From Zhengitettix transpicula (lineage: Eukaryota; Arthropoda; Insecta; Orthoptera; Tetrigidae): 64,000 bases of DNA. The position numbers and the translations under genes are program-made. The notes under the pieces are model-generated. The model made no database searches and was not told the origin of the DNA. It worked only from the letters and a program-made list of their open reading frames with translations. Numbering within the stretch: the first letter of the stretch is position 1; the number at the start of each line of letters is the position of its first letter. The stretch covers positions 11,165,001-11,229,000 of the forward strand of contig CM073593.1 in the NCBI GenBank assembly GCA_037074705.1. Direction: 5' to 3'. Shown here in pieces: positions 1 to 12,046 of this stretch.

Positions 1-10
1 ATACGTATGT

Positions 11-36
11 ATATGTATATATATATATATATATTG
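11..36. repeat. (TA)n microsatellite
   Basis: Alternating TA and TG/TA dinucleotides at the left edge. Similar TA tracts lie at about 12028-12046, 12604-12635 and 51545-51595, and they are the preferred setting of the family D repeats. Confidence 0.8.
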
Positions 37-1500
37 ATGGAGATATTATGTGATATAATTTGATGGCTGAAAATTATACGAGCAGTCTGAAACTTCAGTA
101 ACTAGTACCGAGTCGGAACCTCTGTTTACAGTACTGTGTTGCTTATTTTTAATCAGCCGCATGCGACCCATATATCCACATAGACCGCCTTCTATTTCTG
201 ATAGTGATACGTACAATCTAGTTTTCATTCCCAAAATGACCCGCGCTTGTATACTAATTTTTTTACGGCGGTTCTTATAGCATATTTTTTTCACGTCCCT
301 TCATAGTACAATGGGGCTATGCATTACCTAAAATTGAGGCTTTCCGGGGTTAGTTCTATGTGGCGCAGGCGCAGTTCCCCATGACTGCACATGAAATGGA
401 GATCGCCCTATTTTCGTGAGCACACAAGCCTCGCACGTGACAACAGGTCCGATACTATGGATACAAATCGCAACGTGATTCCCTGCGACAAAAGCTTAAA
501 AAAAAGTCGATTTTTATTTAAATCTTGGTATCAAAACCTTTTTATGGTTAATAAAATGCGTTAGTTGAAAATTAAATCTGACACCAGCAGAACGCGTTTA
601 TTGAAAACATAATATATATTTCCCGAAATGTGTTTATAAATCAACGTTTAGTAATATTTCTTCTGTAAATATATGAATATTGTTCAATGTAATATATTCC
701 TTTAACACACGTCATACTTACGAATATGTGTGTAGTCGCATGGGTTAACATCGAGCCTCTGTATCTATATTCTCACGAATACGTTATTATTATTGATGCA
801 TTCGATTTATTTCTGGATAGGTCGTATGACTGATCTTCACGTACATGTTTAATTATTTAGCCTATTATATGTTCTCCCCCATTTATATTATACCTTCCTC
901 TCTATATACCTTTATTTTGCATCCTTCTAATAGTCACATAATACGTTATATATTCTCACATATTCTACTGATCAGGAACTTTCGGCTTTTCAATGTATAT
1001 TTATCTGCATAAACAGTTCTTGGGTTTCCATCCTGGTTAAATTAAGCATAAGCCACGACGTCTCGATTGCTACTCTGCCATCTTTCTCAGAGAACGTTTA
1101 TTAAATTAAATTGTACTATTTTTATACATTTTTAGAAGACAATTTACTTTTCGCTCACAGGGTTTTGATCCTTTTATTGGTATTTTATATATTTTTTACT
1201 TGTTAATTTGTAAACATGTTTTGTAGAAAATCTTCAAAATGATGAAAACATTTTGTTCCTAAGAAAACAATATCGATACAAAAGTCATTAGAAAGAGAAG
1301 TGGTACTTGGAACGAAGTAAACGCTAATCTGAGCATATGAATGCAAAGTGTTCATTATTTAAGTGTTCACTCTACATACAATCCTACGTTCTGTCTTATT
1401 GTTTAGCCCAAGAAACACACCCTGAGATTTATAATTATTTTACTGACTAGGCATAAGGGAGAAAAAGAAGATAAACCTGAGACCTTATAGATTAAACATT
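37..1500. other. AT-rich intergenic DNA, nothing recognised
   Basis: Only short chance open frames are seen, the longest 82 codons on the minus strand near the left edge, with no family resemblance. I recognise no repeat in this stretch. Confidence 0.5.
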
Positions 1501-1502
1501 CT

Positions 1503-1765
1503 CTATGATTGATGTATCTGTTTGAGATTTAAAAAGTTGCGGACTCTTAGTGTAGACTGCCCAGCGTGCCTTGCGGTAACCCATCTCATAGCAGGCCTGG
1601 GTCGCGCTGTTAATCCTATAGGCAAGCCCGCGCTACACGTAGATTTATGGAGGTTGCAGAAGACACGCGGCGGGTGGCAAATTCGTGGCATTCTTATAGA
1701 AGCACTAAAAAAATGTGCAGAGAGACGCTATAAACCGGGGCCCTGGACATTTATACGATAAAGTT
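1503..1765. other. CG-richer island, function unknown
   Basis: About 260 bp of clearly higher GC than its surroundings. Both strands stay open for 60-80 codons (plus 1522-1761, minus 1503-1691), which is what CG-rich DNA does by chance. No protein motif is visible. It could be an old repeat or a regulatory element; the sequence does not decide. Confidence 0.3.
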
Positions 1766-2189
1766 AACGAATTAGAATTTCTGGAAACGAAACGTAGGAA
1801 TTCAAGACTTTGTGAAAGTTTTAAAGCATATTCCGGGACAAAGATCCTGGATAGATGTCTACACACGTCTACAAGAGCCTTACCGTCCCCTTAGGGAATA
1901 ACACTGTTTTAAAATAGAATGGTTATTACAAAAACCTGAATTGGGAACGTTTTGTTTCGTAACTAGAACTGTACAAGGTTGGAAAAAATCAGCCTATTGC
2001 AATTTTTGTTACAACGTTCAGGTTTAATATAAACAAGCAAACTGAGTAAGAACTAATTAATTACTTATGTTGATAAGAGTTTTTTAATTTTTTTTAAAAA
2101 AGTAAATCAATTTAATTTTTTTATAATGAAGGTTTTAAATTAATCCTAGGAAATGGTTTCATCATTTAAAAAAACAATGGTAAAAAAAA

Positions 2190-3040
2190 GTTTAGGATTA
2201 CCAATGGAAGGTCGCCTCAGGGCAAATATATAGGATATCGTAAGGAATCACATTATTTATAAAGCAATTATAATATCAAGGGATAAATCCCAAATTTAAT
2301 TTATTTAATTTAAAAATTATCTTCTTGTCATAACAAAAAACAAAAAACAAGAAACTGAATTCTTCCTTGAACTATTAAACGTGATGAATAATAAAATTAA
2401 ATGCACCATTGAATCATAATGCAATTATAGATTATCCTTTTTAGATATGACGATAATGAATGAGGGTAATAACTTATGAACTTCATGGTTTTCTCAACTT
2501 ATCCCGAAAAATAGTATATTAAGATATTTTTTAAACCCCTCCCCCCCCCATTTATGATTCTTAATGTATAAAATAAGTTAGCATTTAAAGCAATTCATTT
2601 AACTGACAAGAAATTTTTAAAGAACGTCATATAAAATATTGAAACAATTCTGTAAAAAGTGTATTTTCCTGATTGATTAAAATACTATGGTTTAAAACCC
2701 TCACTAAATTAGTAATATTTAAGACCCAAAAAAATTATTTCCTAAAAATAAATTTAACAAACTAATTGAGATTAAATATGAAAAAATTAAATCAATAGAT
2801 ATACAAAGGAAACTTTCCCAAACCAACACTAAAGAAATAGGAACTTACACGAGTGAGAGAAAAAAACACTTTTGTATCGTAAACAAATACTGAAGTTATA
2901 ATTATTTAATAAGAAAGCATTTAAATGAAAATTATCAATAGATATTTGAAAAAAAATACGTTATCCCCATAAATAAACATAGTTGTCCAATTTATTTCGT
3001 GCAGTGGCTGTAATTAATACTCAGTAACACTACCTAAGAA
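2190..3040 (+). mobile_element. Penelope-like element fragment (RT core and linker)
   Basis: Forward translation with frame changes gives a decayed PLE reverse transcriptase. GLPMEGR near 2198 corresponds to the GLPMG motif. Next come a stretch ending FFLELLN, then LSFLDMTIMNEG near 2430-2465 (the PLE FLD motif), a tryptophan-containing segment equivalent to NWYKKP, and a run resembling the PLE linker (LTDKKF near 2603-2620). A weak VIPINKHSCPIYF stretch near 2960-3000 sits where the GIY-YIG domain would begin. There are many stops and frameshifts, so it is dead. The same motif order is readable in the better copy at 62.4-63.3 kb. It is truncated at both ends and no flanking repeats were seen. 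Confidence 0.72.
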
Positions 3041-3604
3041 ATAGCATCACAAAAATTTGTTATAAACTGTGTTTATGAAGATTTTTCATACGCCGCAAAT
3101 TAATTTAACAGGAAGCCAAGATCACAAATTTGTTAGCAAGGGAGGTATGAACGCAAGCAGCAAAGCACAGTTAAAAGCATGCGGAAGTGGGACAACTCAT
3201 ATCTTAAAGCCTGTTCCCCACTTACTTTACGATAGTGAAGAAGCCACACTTCCTTGTGCAACCAAAAACATCCGCTGAACGTACAAGGGATAAATATGAA
3301 ATATTTTAGTGAACCACGTAACTTCCAAAGTCTATAATCATGACTCATTCACTTGGTATCTAACTGAAAGCAAAGTTTTCAACTTTAGAAAAACAAATTA
3401 TTAATGTCATATTCCATAGATCTGTATAGAAGCCAAGCTTCGAGGATGTTGAATGTGACACGGTTTAGATATTTTGTTTATTTACTTTAATATGTAAAAA
3501 ATTCTTTACAAATTCTAAGTTATATATAATAATTTATTTATGTTATAAACACTACATGCTAGTTATTTACAATCATTTCACTTATAACCAATAAGTGCCA
3601 TAAA
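3041..3604. other. No recognisable feature
   Basis: AT-rich DNA with two overlapping chance open frames of about 70 codons on opposite strands. Neither shows a motif. Confidence 0.4.
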
Positions 3605-3890
3605 GTCTAATACACGACTACCACCCCGAGGAGTGGGGGTGAAAATTTTCAAACAATGCTGAAACGGCCGATATTTGCGTCGAATTCTTTTTTTCCTGGG
3701 TCAATGGTATTAATAGTCTTTATCCAAGTTTTTTGTGTATAATTTAACCTATTTCGGTATGGGAGTGGAGCATCCTTAAGGGTGGGAATGGAGGTGCTTT
3801 AAATAAAAATAAAGAAAAAACAACCGAGATTCGAGTCAAATCCGAGCATATTGATGTCGCTGAGATTAATTGTGACATTCAATCATTTAC
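3605..3890 (-). repeat. Family B dispersed repeat, copy 1
   Basis: Read on the minus strand it carries the family B signature: CCGAGATT-type block, GCCGATATTTGCG-type block (GCAAATATCGGCCGTTT in the other direction) and ACCCCACTCC-type pyrimidine runs. The same blocks recur at 8.2-8.9, 22.4-23.4, 55.4-55.8 and 58.65-59.3 kb. This copy has one unit. Confidence 0.75.
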
Positions 3891-4619
3891 AATTATTTCA
3901 CAAAACATCCAATTAATTGTCAAAAAATTAATGTTTTGTCAAATAATTTTATATATAGGATTCCTGTTGAATAGGAAATATCTTCTAAATAATATTTCTT
4001 TTTTATTTCTCTGTGCAGAAGACTGGAAATATTGACAAAATCTGTAAATTTCAAAATTATATAATTTGACAATTATTAATTACTTTTTCTTATAAAAATT
4101 GCCGTCTGATGAAAAGCATTAGGATATTTGAAAATTCAACAAATAATCGTAAATCATTAACATTAACAACAATTTCTGTTTTCGAAGTTTAGAATGAATT
4201 AATTTATTCAAGTTTTGAAAAAATAAAGGGTATAATTCATGGAACGTCGTGACTAAAATACAAGTTAAAGTCTACTGACGTTCTCAATTTAAAAAATTCG
4301 TTGTGTTATCTTTGTTAAATATTTTAGGCAGATTCTGTAAGTTTTTTTTATAACTCTTAGCGCCCGCCGACGGACATTATAAGTCTGTAGTAAAGACTGG
4401 AATCACGAGTAGGAGTAAAAGCCGACGTGATTAACTCGAAATCCCTGTTTTTTAATAGTGCTGATTATATATTAAATATTCCTGACCAGGACTTAGACGT
4501 ATTTAAGAATATTTATTAAAGGCTACGAGTATTTCATGTTATGTTACAGCAACGGATAAAACAGTTTTACGACAACGAACTGTTTGGAGGAAGATATTTC
4601 TTCACCTGAAATTTGTTGG
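3891..4619. other. AT-rich spacer, nothing recognised
   Basis: No coding signal and no repeat relationship was spotted. It contains long A/T runs. Confidence 0.4.
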
Positions 4620-4990
4620 CGGAGTGATATAAGAATAAAGGCGTCAATTGACGGTGAGGAGAGAGGTTCGCGCTGACAGCTGCTTTTGAAGTTAACCCTG
4701 GCAGGAGGCAGGCGTTGTCGTTAATGAGATTGTGTGAGGCGAAGATTGCAGCGTTCGCGGTTGCTCCGTAATCGTGTCAGCTTCACCCTGCCGGGGCAAT
4801 GCAGTTACGAGCTAATGACCGTGACTTTGCGCCCAAGATCGCTGTTAATATTCGACGCGCTGCGCGATGGAATGTGCCTCAAAGCCAGCGTAATTAATCT
4901 GCGAATACCGCTGTGCTGCCGAGACTCAAAGAGGAAACGATGTGCTGCATAAACAAAGCAAGCAAACATCCGCGACCTTGTCCTCAAGAT
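4620..4990. promoter_or_regulatory. CG-rich island, candidate conserved non-coding element
   Basis: About 370 bp with markedly raised GC and CpG compared with the AT-rich flanks, unique in the window. It holds homeodomain-type cores (GCTAATGACC, GTAATTAATC) and E-box-like CAGCTG. Open frames occur on both strands without motifs. The regulatory role is inferred from composition and motif-like words only. Confidence 0.28.
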
Positions 4991-5607
4991 GGCGAATATC
5001 GCTACCGATTAACGACAAACGACCGCTACTGAAAATAAATTTACCAAAATTTTTTTTTGTGTTTTTCTCCTCCATACAAGTTTGGATTTTCGAATTCTGT
5101 TATCTTCTTCTAATAAAAAATATTGGACGTTTTTTATGTACGTTGTAACATTGCAACAGTTGGGAATGGGAAGTCCAAATAGATCGTTCACTAACTGAGC
5201 TATACCTCCCTTAGCTCACCTGGCTACCGATCTAGAGGATAAAGGAAGAATTAAGAACAGGAAATAGGAAAGTCGGTAACGTGAGGGTTCGGGTTCAACT
5301 AATTGAACCTAGGCGTAGTGGTTGGTGTTTCGCTGCACTTCAGTCAAATAAGAGTTGCTGAAGAATAAAGAGATTTAATAGTCAGAAATAAAATAAAGGA
5401 AGCAAACTGGCGGATAGAACCAGGAGCCACCGACCCGTCTGTAGGTTGAATCACGACTGCCGTTCCCAAGAAGCTCTGAACAATTGGAAGACTCCTTTTC
5501 CCTCCCTGATGATTTTAAGTCTCCAATGGGAGCTCTTAGAGAAAGGAAGATTTCTGCTGCCGTGGGCATCGTTGCACACGGCACCTAAGGTGCTGACTTG
5601 CGCTAGA

Positions 5608-5684
5608 CTCAGCTTTCTTACAGCTGCACCCACGTATGTCCGCTATGCGGAAAAGACGTTACAATAAGATGGCACGTGAACCGC
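5608..5684 (+). other. Possible zinc-finger exon or relic
   Basis: A pyrimidine stretch ending CTTTCTTACAG looks like a splice acceptor. In the frame that follows, translation gives THVCPLCGKDVTIRWHVNR and a stop at about 5682. CPLCGK is typical of the first half of a C2H2 finger, as found in 3' exons of BTB zinc-finger genes such as lola. The second half is short and lacks a clean HxxxH. It could be a pseudo-exon or coincidence. Confidence 0.22.
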
Positions 5685-5737
5685 ATACAAATTTAATCGC
5701 GTCTAGTAATTTCAACCAAATTTTGTTCAAGTGTTTC

Positions 5738-5860
5738 CTTAAGGTCGTTACACATGCTCCGTTTTACCTTAAGACTTGCCAACGCAGTTAAAGTCTGAAG
5801 GTAAGTCTTAATACCAATTTTGTATCCACACGCACAGTGTTCAGTGCGTACTTTTGTTAA
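5738..5860 (+). repeat. Family H repeat, copy 1
   Basis: A block beginning GGTCGTTACACATGCTCCG and ending TCTGAAGGTAAG is repeated in inverse orientation at about 8075-8195 (GGCGCTACACACGCTCCG in that copy). The start resembles hAT-type termini, which is an inference from the word CGCTACACACG. No coding capacity. Confidence 0.5.
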
Positions 5861-5989
5861 GTATTTTTATGAATATCATTCAGACTTTCTCATAAAACAA
5901 AATAATAATTTAATATAGTTTTAAATCTAAGGGAGCAAAATCATGGGTTTTGAAAATGGGAGAATTTTTTCACATAAATTTATTAATTG

Positions 5990-6322
5990 TGTTTATTTTT
6001 GTGTGATGTGTAAATTCTATGTTTCATTTTCGAATCATTAATTATTTTACTAGTAGATATTTTATATTTTTATTAGGACTGTAAATATTATGTTTTACCC
6101 TTAGTATAGTTAAAGAATTATTATTTTAGTTATTATTCACATTATTTTTACTTATGTTGGACAGGGAAATTTGTTTTCCAGAATTTTAGTATTTTTATGT
6201 TAACTTATAATTATTTACATTTGTAGCATTCAATTATTATATAATAATTTTATGTATTGACGTGTCCAGTATCATCATAGAGGACTAATGGAATAAAATA
6301 AATCAAATCAAATCAAATAGAA
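5990..6322 (+). mobile_element. LINE 3' tail with (AATCA)n end, family F
   Basis: The block shares GTGTGATGTGTAA, ACTGTAAATATTAT, TTGGACAGGGAAATTTGT and a terminal AATAAATCAAATCAAATC with the copy at 49.69-50.0 kb. Both end in the same short tandem tail directly after a GGACTAA/AATAAA context. That is the expected structure of a 5'-truncated non-LTR retrotransposon with a pentanucleotide tail. No RT sequence is left in this copy. Confidence 0.68.
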
Positions 6323-7548
6323 TTAAGTTGGGAACAGACGGATTGGAAAAATCACCGGACGCAGGATGAAGACACGTATTTAGAACTGTCAAATTTGATA
6401 TCGCGGAAAGACACCGTTATGAGAGTTGCGATAAGCCCATACGAATGCACTTCAGTTTTTTTAAATTTTTAACTGTAATCTCACTTAAGCTCTTTCAACC
6501 ATAATTCCAGAAATATGAGATGATAAACAAGGAATTTTCAAAGGTAGTACTAACTATTGACAAGTAAACAACTTTATGGTAAATAATATAAAATTTTTAA
6601 CATTTATTTAGTATCTTCGTCTGGAGATAAAGGTAATCAAATAATTAGTGGTAAAAAAATTGTAAGTTAAGCCTGAGGCTTGTGGATCATCTTGACTTTC
6701 CTGAGAAGTGGAATATGCTTGTGACTGTAGTGATTGACTTTTGTAAGCATGTGTTTGTAAAATATTGCTCAGTTGGTTGATAGGGTGGATGTGCATGTTG
6801 GAACAGTATCTGTCCAGAGGTGGCAGTTGTTATTCAATTCTACTATTTTCAACTATAAGTTTGAACTTCTGTGCATATTTCCCAGTTTGCCTTCAAAAAT
6901 TTCATCATTTATTAATTTTTCGTAGAATAATTATTTATCTTTGTTCTCGATTCCTCTGCGATGTGTATGCTTGACAATCTGATGATTTCAATTTATTGAG
7001 ATTATTAATGTTTCATTTCTTACGTTACTTGTAAATCACTCTCGCTTCCGATGGTCTCATTATCGTCTTAATTTTCCATATTTGAGACACTTCTTGATGG
7101 GGGTTCCCTGATCCTTTAAAAAGTGTAAAACTGGCAAAAATAGCAAAAAGTTGGTATGTACACATCGTCCTGTCCTGGTGTCTAAAAACACTCTCTCTAA
7201 TGACATTATGATTTCCAATTTAAACCTATACTTATCGCAAAAACCTATATACACTCGTAGTACACATAGGTCCAATAAATAAAAATGCATATTCGCCTAT
7301 GTTCCTGGCGCCATCAACTTCTTCTTTACCTTTAGAAAACAACTTGTTAAAGAATCAATTTTTTATACGCTAATACTTCGTTTCATTTGCATTTTTTATT
7401 TTGTCGTATGCTGCCGTGTTTTTATTTAGATTACTGTAATCATTTTCCAAAAAACATTTACTGTCTCCATATATTGAAATAAATTCTGTAATAAACTCAT
7501 GTGAGTAATTCCACAAATCTGTCATCATAAATCGCTCAATTCACTCTC
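6323..7548. other. AT-rich spacer, nothing recognised
   Basis: Short open frames only (up to 76 codons) and no motif. No relationship to the named repeat families was seen. Confidence 0.4.
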
Positions 7549-8004
7549 TTTTTTTTAGGGTAACAGGCTACATAAGGGTAATCCACATGGTGGCAACTCC
7601 CCTTTAATAGCATAGAAAGGGATTAGAAAGGGGGGATGCGGAAGGGTAGAGGAAGGTAGCCAAGGGTTAACTAGGGCCCCCGGGCTATAGTTTAAGGATT
7701 CTACCCGGCATTCGCCTTAAAGTGATGCAGGGAAAACCCTAGAAAAGCCTGCATCAGGTAGGTCAGACATTTGGTCCCACGCCCTTCCGATAGCGGGAGA
7801 TGAGTTTGCTGTGGGGACGCAGCATTTCATTCTTCGTGCCTCGACCAGTATAGGAGGCAGCTGGCCGAATATTCCAATAGGAATAGCGGACAACTCTTGC
7901 AGTATGCCCAAGGTCTGCGACCCCATAATATATACCTCTCAGAACAGGCCGACGTGCCTCGGTATGTGGGAACCTTAGTTAAAAAACGGAAAGAGATGTG
8001 CGAA
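7549..8004 (+). repeat. Family A dispersed repeat, copy 1
   Basis: Starts after a T-run with AGGGTAACAGGCTACATAAG, then GGTGGCAACTCCCCTTT, a purine-rich block, GGGCCCCCGGGCTA, GGCAGCTGGCCGA and ends near GTGGGAACCTTAGTT. The same order of blocks is found at 16.24-17.14 kb (minus, twice), 28.49 kb, 46.36 kb and 47.72 kb. The opposite strand is open for about 70 codons (7717-7926) in the frame that is also open in other copies. It resembles no family I can name. Confidence 0.8.
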
Positions 8005-8074
8005 TTTTTACGCGTCTTAGCTATCGTTCGTTTAAATATGTCTGCGAGCCAAAATATCAAGCAGAGTTTGAAAT

Positions 8075-8195
8075 CCTTCGAGCCTGAGTCTGCACTGTAC
8101 ACGGCCGCAAAAGTCTTAATACTTTCCATCTCCGTTTTACCTTCAGACTTCGAACTCCGCGGGCAAGGTAAGACGGAGCGTGTGTAGCGCCCTTT
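8075..8195 (-). repeat. Family H repeat, copy 2
   Basis: Inverse copy of the block at 5738-5860, squeezed between family A copy 1 and family B copy 2. This makes a mosaic of three repeats in 1.3 kb. Confidence 0.5.
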
Positions 8196-8890
8196 AGACC
8201 CGGAAACAAACACTGTGGGGGGTAAGACACGACTACCACCCCTTGGAGCTTGGGTATGGTGGAGCGGAAGTTATTAAACATGCTCAAAAGGCCGATATTT
8301 GCGTCGAATGAATATTTTTCCGGGTCATTGATATCGTAAGCGTGTTGTATTGTGTATTATTTCAACCCCTTTCATCATAGTAAGGGGAGCACCTTATTGG
8401 TGCGGGTGGAGGTACGTTACATAACAATATCGTGAAAGAAACCGAGATTGGTGTCGAGTCTGGTATTACAGAAGTCGCTTGGTTTAATTATGGCTTTTTA
8501 ATTGCCGGTTAAGTTGTAGTATAGGCCTCTTGGAGTGCAATAATCTTAAACAAGTTGTGAAATTTCCCACGAAATTTTGTACACACAGTACTTACGATTC
8601 AGGACCAAACACTGTTTGGGTAAAACACCCAAACACCTATAGGGGTGAAAATTTAAATGCATTATATATCTAAAATTATAACCGTCGAATGAAAAGTATT
8701 TCGGGGTCTCAGAGTTTGATATATAAGTGACTAATTTTAAACATTAATAATGACAATGAAGGGGAGCATCCGTAGGATTGGTGGCGGAAGGGCTTTACAT
8801 AAAAATATCGCAAAAAAGACCGATAATGGTGTCTATTCCGGCTATCCTTGTGCACATGAATACTTTTCATTTGATCATTAATCAAGTTCT
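8196..8890 (-). repeat. Family B dispersed repeat, copy 2 (two tandem units)
   Basis: Read on the minus strand it shows the family B end (AAACACTGT-type words near 8205-8215) followed by two successive units, about 8225-8500 and 8580-8880. Each contains the GACTACCACCCC or equivalent block, a CGTCGAATGAA block and an ACCGAGATT/ACCGATAAT block. The tandem structure matches copy 3. Confidence 0.72.
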
Positions 8891-9300
8891 ACGTGACAAT
8901 ATTTATTAACATTGTTTGTTTGTAATGCTACATTTCTGAAATATCCCATTCAGGTTTAGGATCGCCCTGAGCTGTGAAAGTAATGTAAGTACTAGTTTAG
9001 TTAAAGAATAATCGGGTCCATTTATTAGAGCGTTTGATTATGCCAAATATAGCGGATTGTGAAAATCCTGTTCCTTAAGTTTACGAATGATTATTTTCCA
9101 CTTTACAATAAATGAAGAAGAATTTATTGATTTTACATTGGGTTGGACATAGAAATATTTACTTGTTACTATACATTCTGCGTGTCTGAATAAGCGATTA
9201 CATTTAACCTAAAAACGTATTTTCTACTTTTTTGAGTGTAATGAAATACGTAGTTATAAATCGACCCGAAACCATTTTGTTGAGTGACAAATTACTTTTT
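8891..9300. other. AT-rich spacer, nothing recognised
   Basis: No coding or repeat signal was spotted. Confidence 0.4.
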
Positions 9301-9560
9301 ATGGTCGTACTAGAGGCGTCAAACTCTATCGCCAGAGGGACAATATTTCAAAGCGGACGAGGACTTTAAAAAGCCCCGGAGAACAATACAAGGGCTCATG
9401 GGGAGAAATATGCTAGTCTCTTCATCAGCACCACAAAGAGGAATTGCTTTTAATTGATTGACTCGGCAGTCAGGAATTGGAAAATTTCCTTGCCGCTTTA
9501 TGCGCTGCTTGTAATGAGTTTTCGACACAATGCCAAGCTCGGCTTACAAAGCAAGACATC
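9300..9560. promoter_or_regulatory. CG-richer island with homeodomain-like words
   Basis: A unique block of raised GC. It contains TTTTAATTGATTGACTC (homeodomain and Exd/Pbx-type TGATTGAC words), GGAAAATTTCC and CGCTTTATGCGC. A minus frame of 69 codons is open without motif. A candidate regulatory element by composition only. Confidence 0.25.
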
Positions 9561-9852
9561 ACCCTAGCTGAAAAATAAAATAAAAAATATTTATTTCCAC
9601 GTGACAAGACCAATTTCAACCTCGAGGTGGAAATTTTATTTCATATAATTGCCTATTTATCTGATTTTTACGTCGACATATTTTGCTGCAGTCTGAATTA
9701 TCTCCGTTTGTATCGTAGCCAAGCAGATTAATTAATATCAGACAAATATTTAATATTAAATTTTATTTAGCAAAAATAATTTTATATGTTCTTAACTACT
9801 ATTACGTTTCCTTTATTGTTAAAATTAAGGTCTATTAATTTTTAAAATAACA

Positions 9853-10803
9853 TTGTAGAGATCACCAATTTCTAAAGAAAAGTTTTCATTAATAATTTTG
9901 CTATAATATTATTGTCGGCATAATATTGAGGCCAGAGGATTGTAAATAACAGTCAGTGTGGCGCAAGAATTCAGGGATGGGAAAGATTTCTACGCTATTA
10001 TTGTCGGCAAAGCGAGTGTAAGACGCCGTAAGAAGCAGTGTAGTCTTAGAGTTCGAACTATAAAGTTGATATTCAGTTTTGAAGCTCAAAGGATAATGTG
10101 TATAGTGAAGTCTGTCTTGGGACTTAAACCAATCTAAATAAGTAGCGGAATTCAGCAAAGTCTATGCCGAATAAAGGCTGAAACTATGATATTCAACGTT
10201 TGGTATTAACGTACTTTTACATTAAAGCTGATAAATAATACGTAGGTCGAAGTAAAGTTCGTGAACAGTTGTCGGAGAGGCGACCGGTTGGAAGTGGGCC
10301 GGAATTTAGTGAAGTGAAACAATGTAGTGAACAGTGTTAGTTATGGCCTATTGATTACATTTTTCTTTAAAAGAAAATAACTGTGTAGTGCACAATTAAT
10401 ACGGTACCAGAGCAGCTCTAAATAAATTGGAATGTTAAAACCCTTTATTGTAAACTTTTATATAAATATGATTTCTCAAGATTTGTTAGATTTTTTATAT
10501 ATAATATGTTATTGCAGATTTAATTGGTATTTTTAACTCTTTTGGTGCTAATTGCAAATCACTATAATTATTAGAGGCCCAGTAAGCGGCCCCGAAGTTT
10601 TGAGTCTCGTTAAAGGCTGTGGCGTACAAAAAATTAAATTAAATCGAAATTTGAAATAAACAGTTTCCCTTTTATCTGAAAAGAGTTGTAATAATTCAAG
10701 AATTAAATCAATGTTAATTATCTTTAGTTTTAAAATTCGTTTGCCTACATAAATTGGACGCAACGTGTTGGCATTTTCTAATTTATATTTTTTAAATATT
10801 ACA
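9853..10803 (+). mobile_element. Family D solo-LTR-like repeat, copy D1
   Basis: Runs from TGTAGAGATCACC to AAATATTACA (951 bp), so it has TG...CA ends. The left flank ends ACAT and the right flank starts ATAT. Inside, ATTGTCGGCATAAT near 9911, CAGTCAGTGTGGCG, GAGGCCCAGTAAGCGG near 10573 and ACGCAACGTGTTGG near 10758 occur in the same order in copies at 31.2-32.2, 38.9-40.0 and 43.3-44.2 kb. The last word resembles a tRNA-Lys primer-binding site and follows a CTACA, as an LTR end would. There is no coding capacity. I read it as a solo LTR, inferred from ends, target site and length. Confidence 0.68.
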
Positions 10804-11089
10804 ATATATTTAACGGTTTCTAACAATACAAAAAATAATTTATTGATCAATAAATTCAGTTAACACCGCACTGTGATTATATATTGAAAATAAATTCTTT
10901 CCTCGTGTGCCATTTAATTTTCTTTTTGATTTTTTAGTTATCTGATTTTTAAAGCTAATAAATCGTATTGTCTATACTAATAAAAGCACGAAAATCGCTA
11001 AATTTAATGTTTCGTAACTGTAGAAAGCTTCATTTCAGTCGAACCACAGTCTGAATCGTAACAGAGCTGTCAAATAAAATACCAATTAA

Positions 11090-12027
11090 ACAGGCTATTA
11101 ATTGTTTTTAATATAATTTATTTGTTGGCGGTACGGGTGCTTAAAGACGACAATCGCAGCGGTTCTTTCCTTGTTAACAATGGAGACTGGAAACCGCGCG
11201 CTTAGAGTATGCAGTCTACGTCGAGAACTGGGACATAACAGTTCGGTCCACATCAAGAAATAAAAACAGTAGAAGACTGCGGATCCAGAATTATGAGTAG
11301 GGCTATCTAGGAAGTCCAACAGCGAGATATAATAATTTACATTAAACCCAAGTAAACAGTTTTGACGGAGAGTTATAAAATCGCAGTTTGGAAGCAGAAG
11401 TTTTGCTTCACATAGAGACACTTTGAGGAGATCTACTTCCGGCTACTGGCTGAGGGTGAGCTAATCCATGTTCCAGGATAGCAGAGATCCATAGCAACTA
11501 CCGTGTGTTCAAAATCTCAAGTGTAGAATCAGTGTATAATGGCCTGTTTAGTGAGTGTTGACTTCAAGATACAAGAGTCCGAACTGGTACCAGTAGCACT
11601 GTCGTGAGTACAAAACAATTATTAATGACTGTAAACGATAATTAAAGGGTATAGTCATATTTCGTTCGCGTTTTTCTTTTCATTCGTTTTATTTTACTTT
11701 TGTATTTAATATTGTATTCCGTTAACTTCAATGAAATTGGATTGTTAATATTTTAGTTCATTGTATTTGTCCTTCCTATCAAACCGACTGGTGACCCTGA
11801 GATAATGAGAAATTCAACGTAATTGATTGTAAAATTATAAAGATATATTTTCATAGAACGCCAAGAATTAATCAAATAAAATTGAAATATTTGTTTGTTA
11901 AATTGATGGAATTCGGCGTGCAAAGCAGGGCTTATAATGTGTAATTATTAACAATAAATTTTTAAATACATAATAATTTTGTTAATTATTCCTATTAATT
12001 AATACCACCTTTTTAATCTTTACAGTA
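11090..12027 (+). mobile_element. Family D-related repeat, copy D2 (ends unclear)
   Basis: TTGTTGGCGGTAC near 11121 and GGTGACCCTGAGATAATGAG near 11792 match the order of blocks in other family D copies, and the D6 copy has an equivalent GACCCTGAGATC. The left terminus could not be placed. The right side runs into the TA tract at 12028. A minus-strand open frame of 107 codons (11098-11421) has no motif and is probably chance. Confidence 0.45.
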
Positions 12028-12046
12028 TAAATATATATATATATAT

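Noticed and set aside
5160..5370. tRNA-like words (ACTAACTGAGCTATA, GGTTCGGGTTCAACTAA)
   Set aside because: The A-box-like and B-box-like words are about 120 bp apart and no cloverleaf can be drawn.
7549..8004. Family A as a satellite DNA
   Set aside because: Five of the six copies are single insertions with variable truncation and one is nested in an LTR element, which is dispersed-repeat behaviour; only one dimer is seen.
11098..11421. 107-codon minus-strand open frame
   Set aside because: It lies in repeat D2, shows no motif and is not conserved in D1 or D7.
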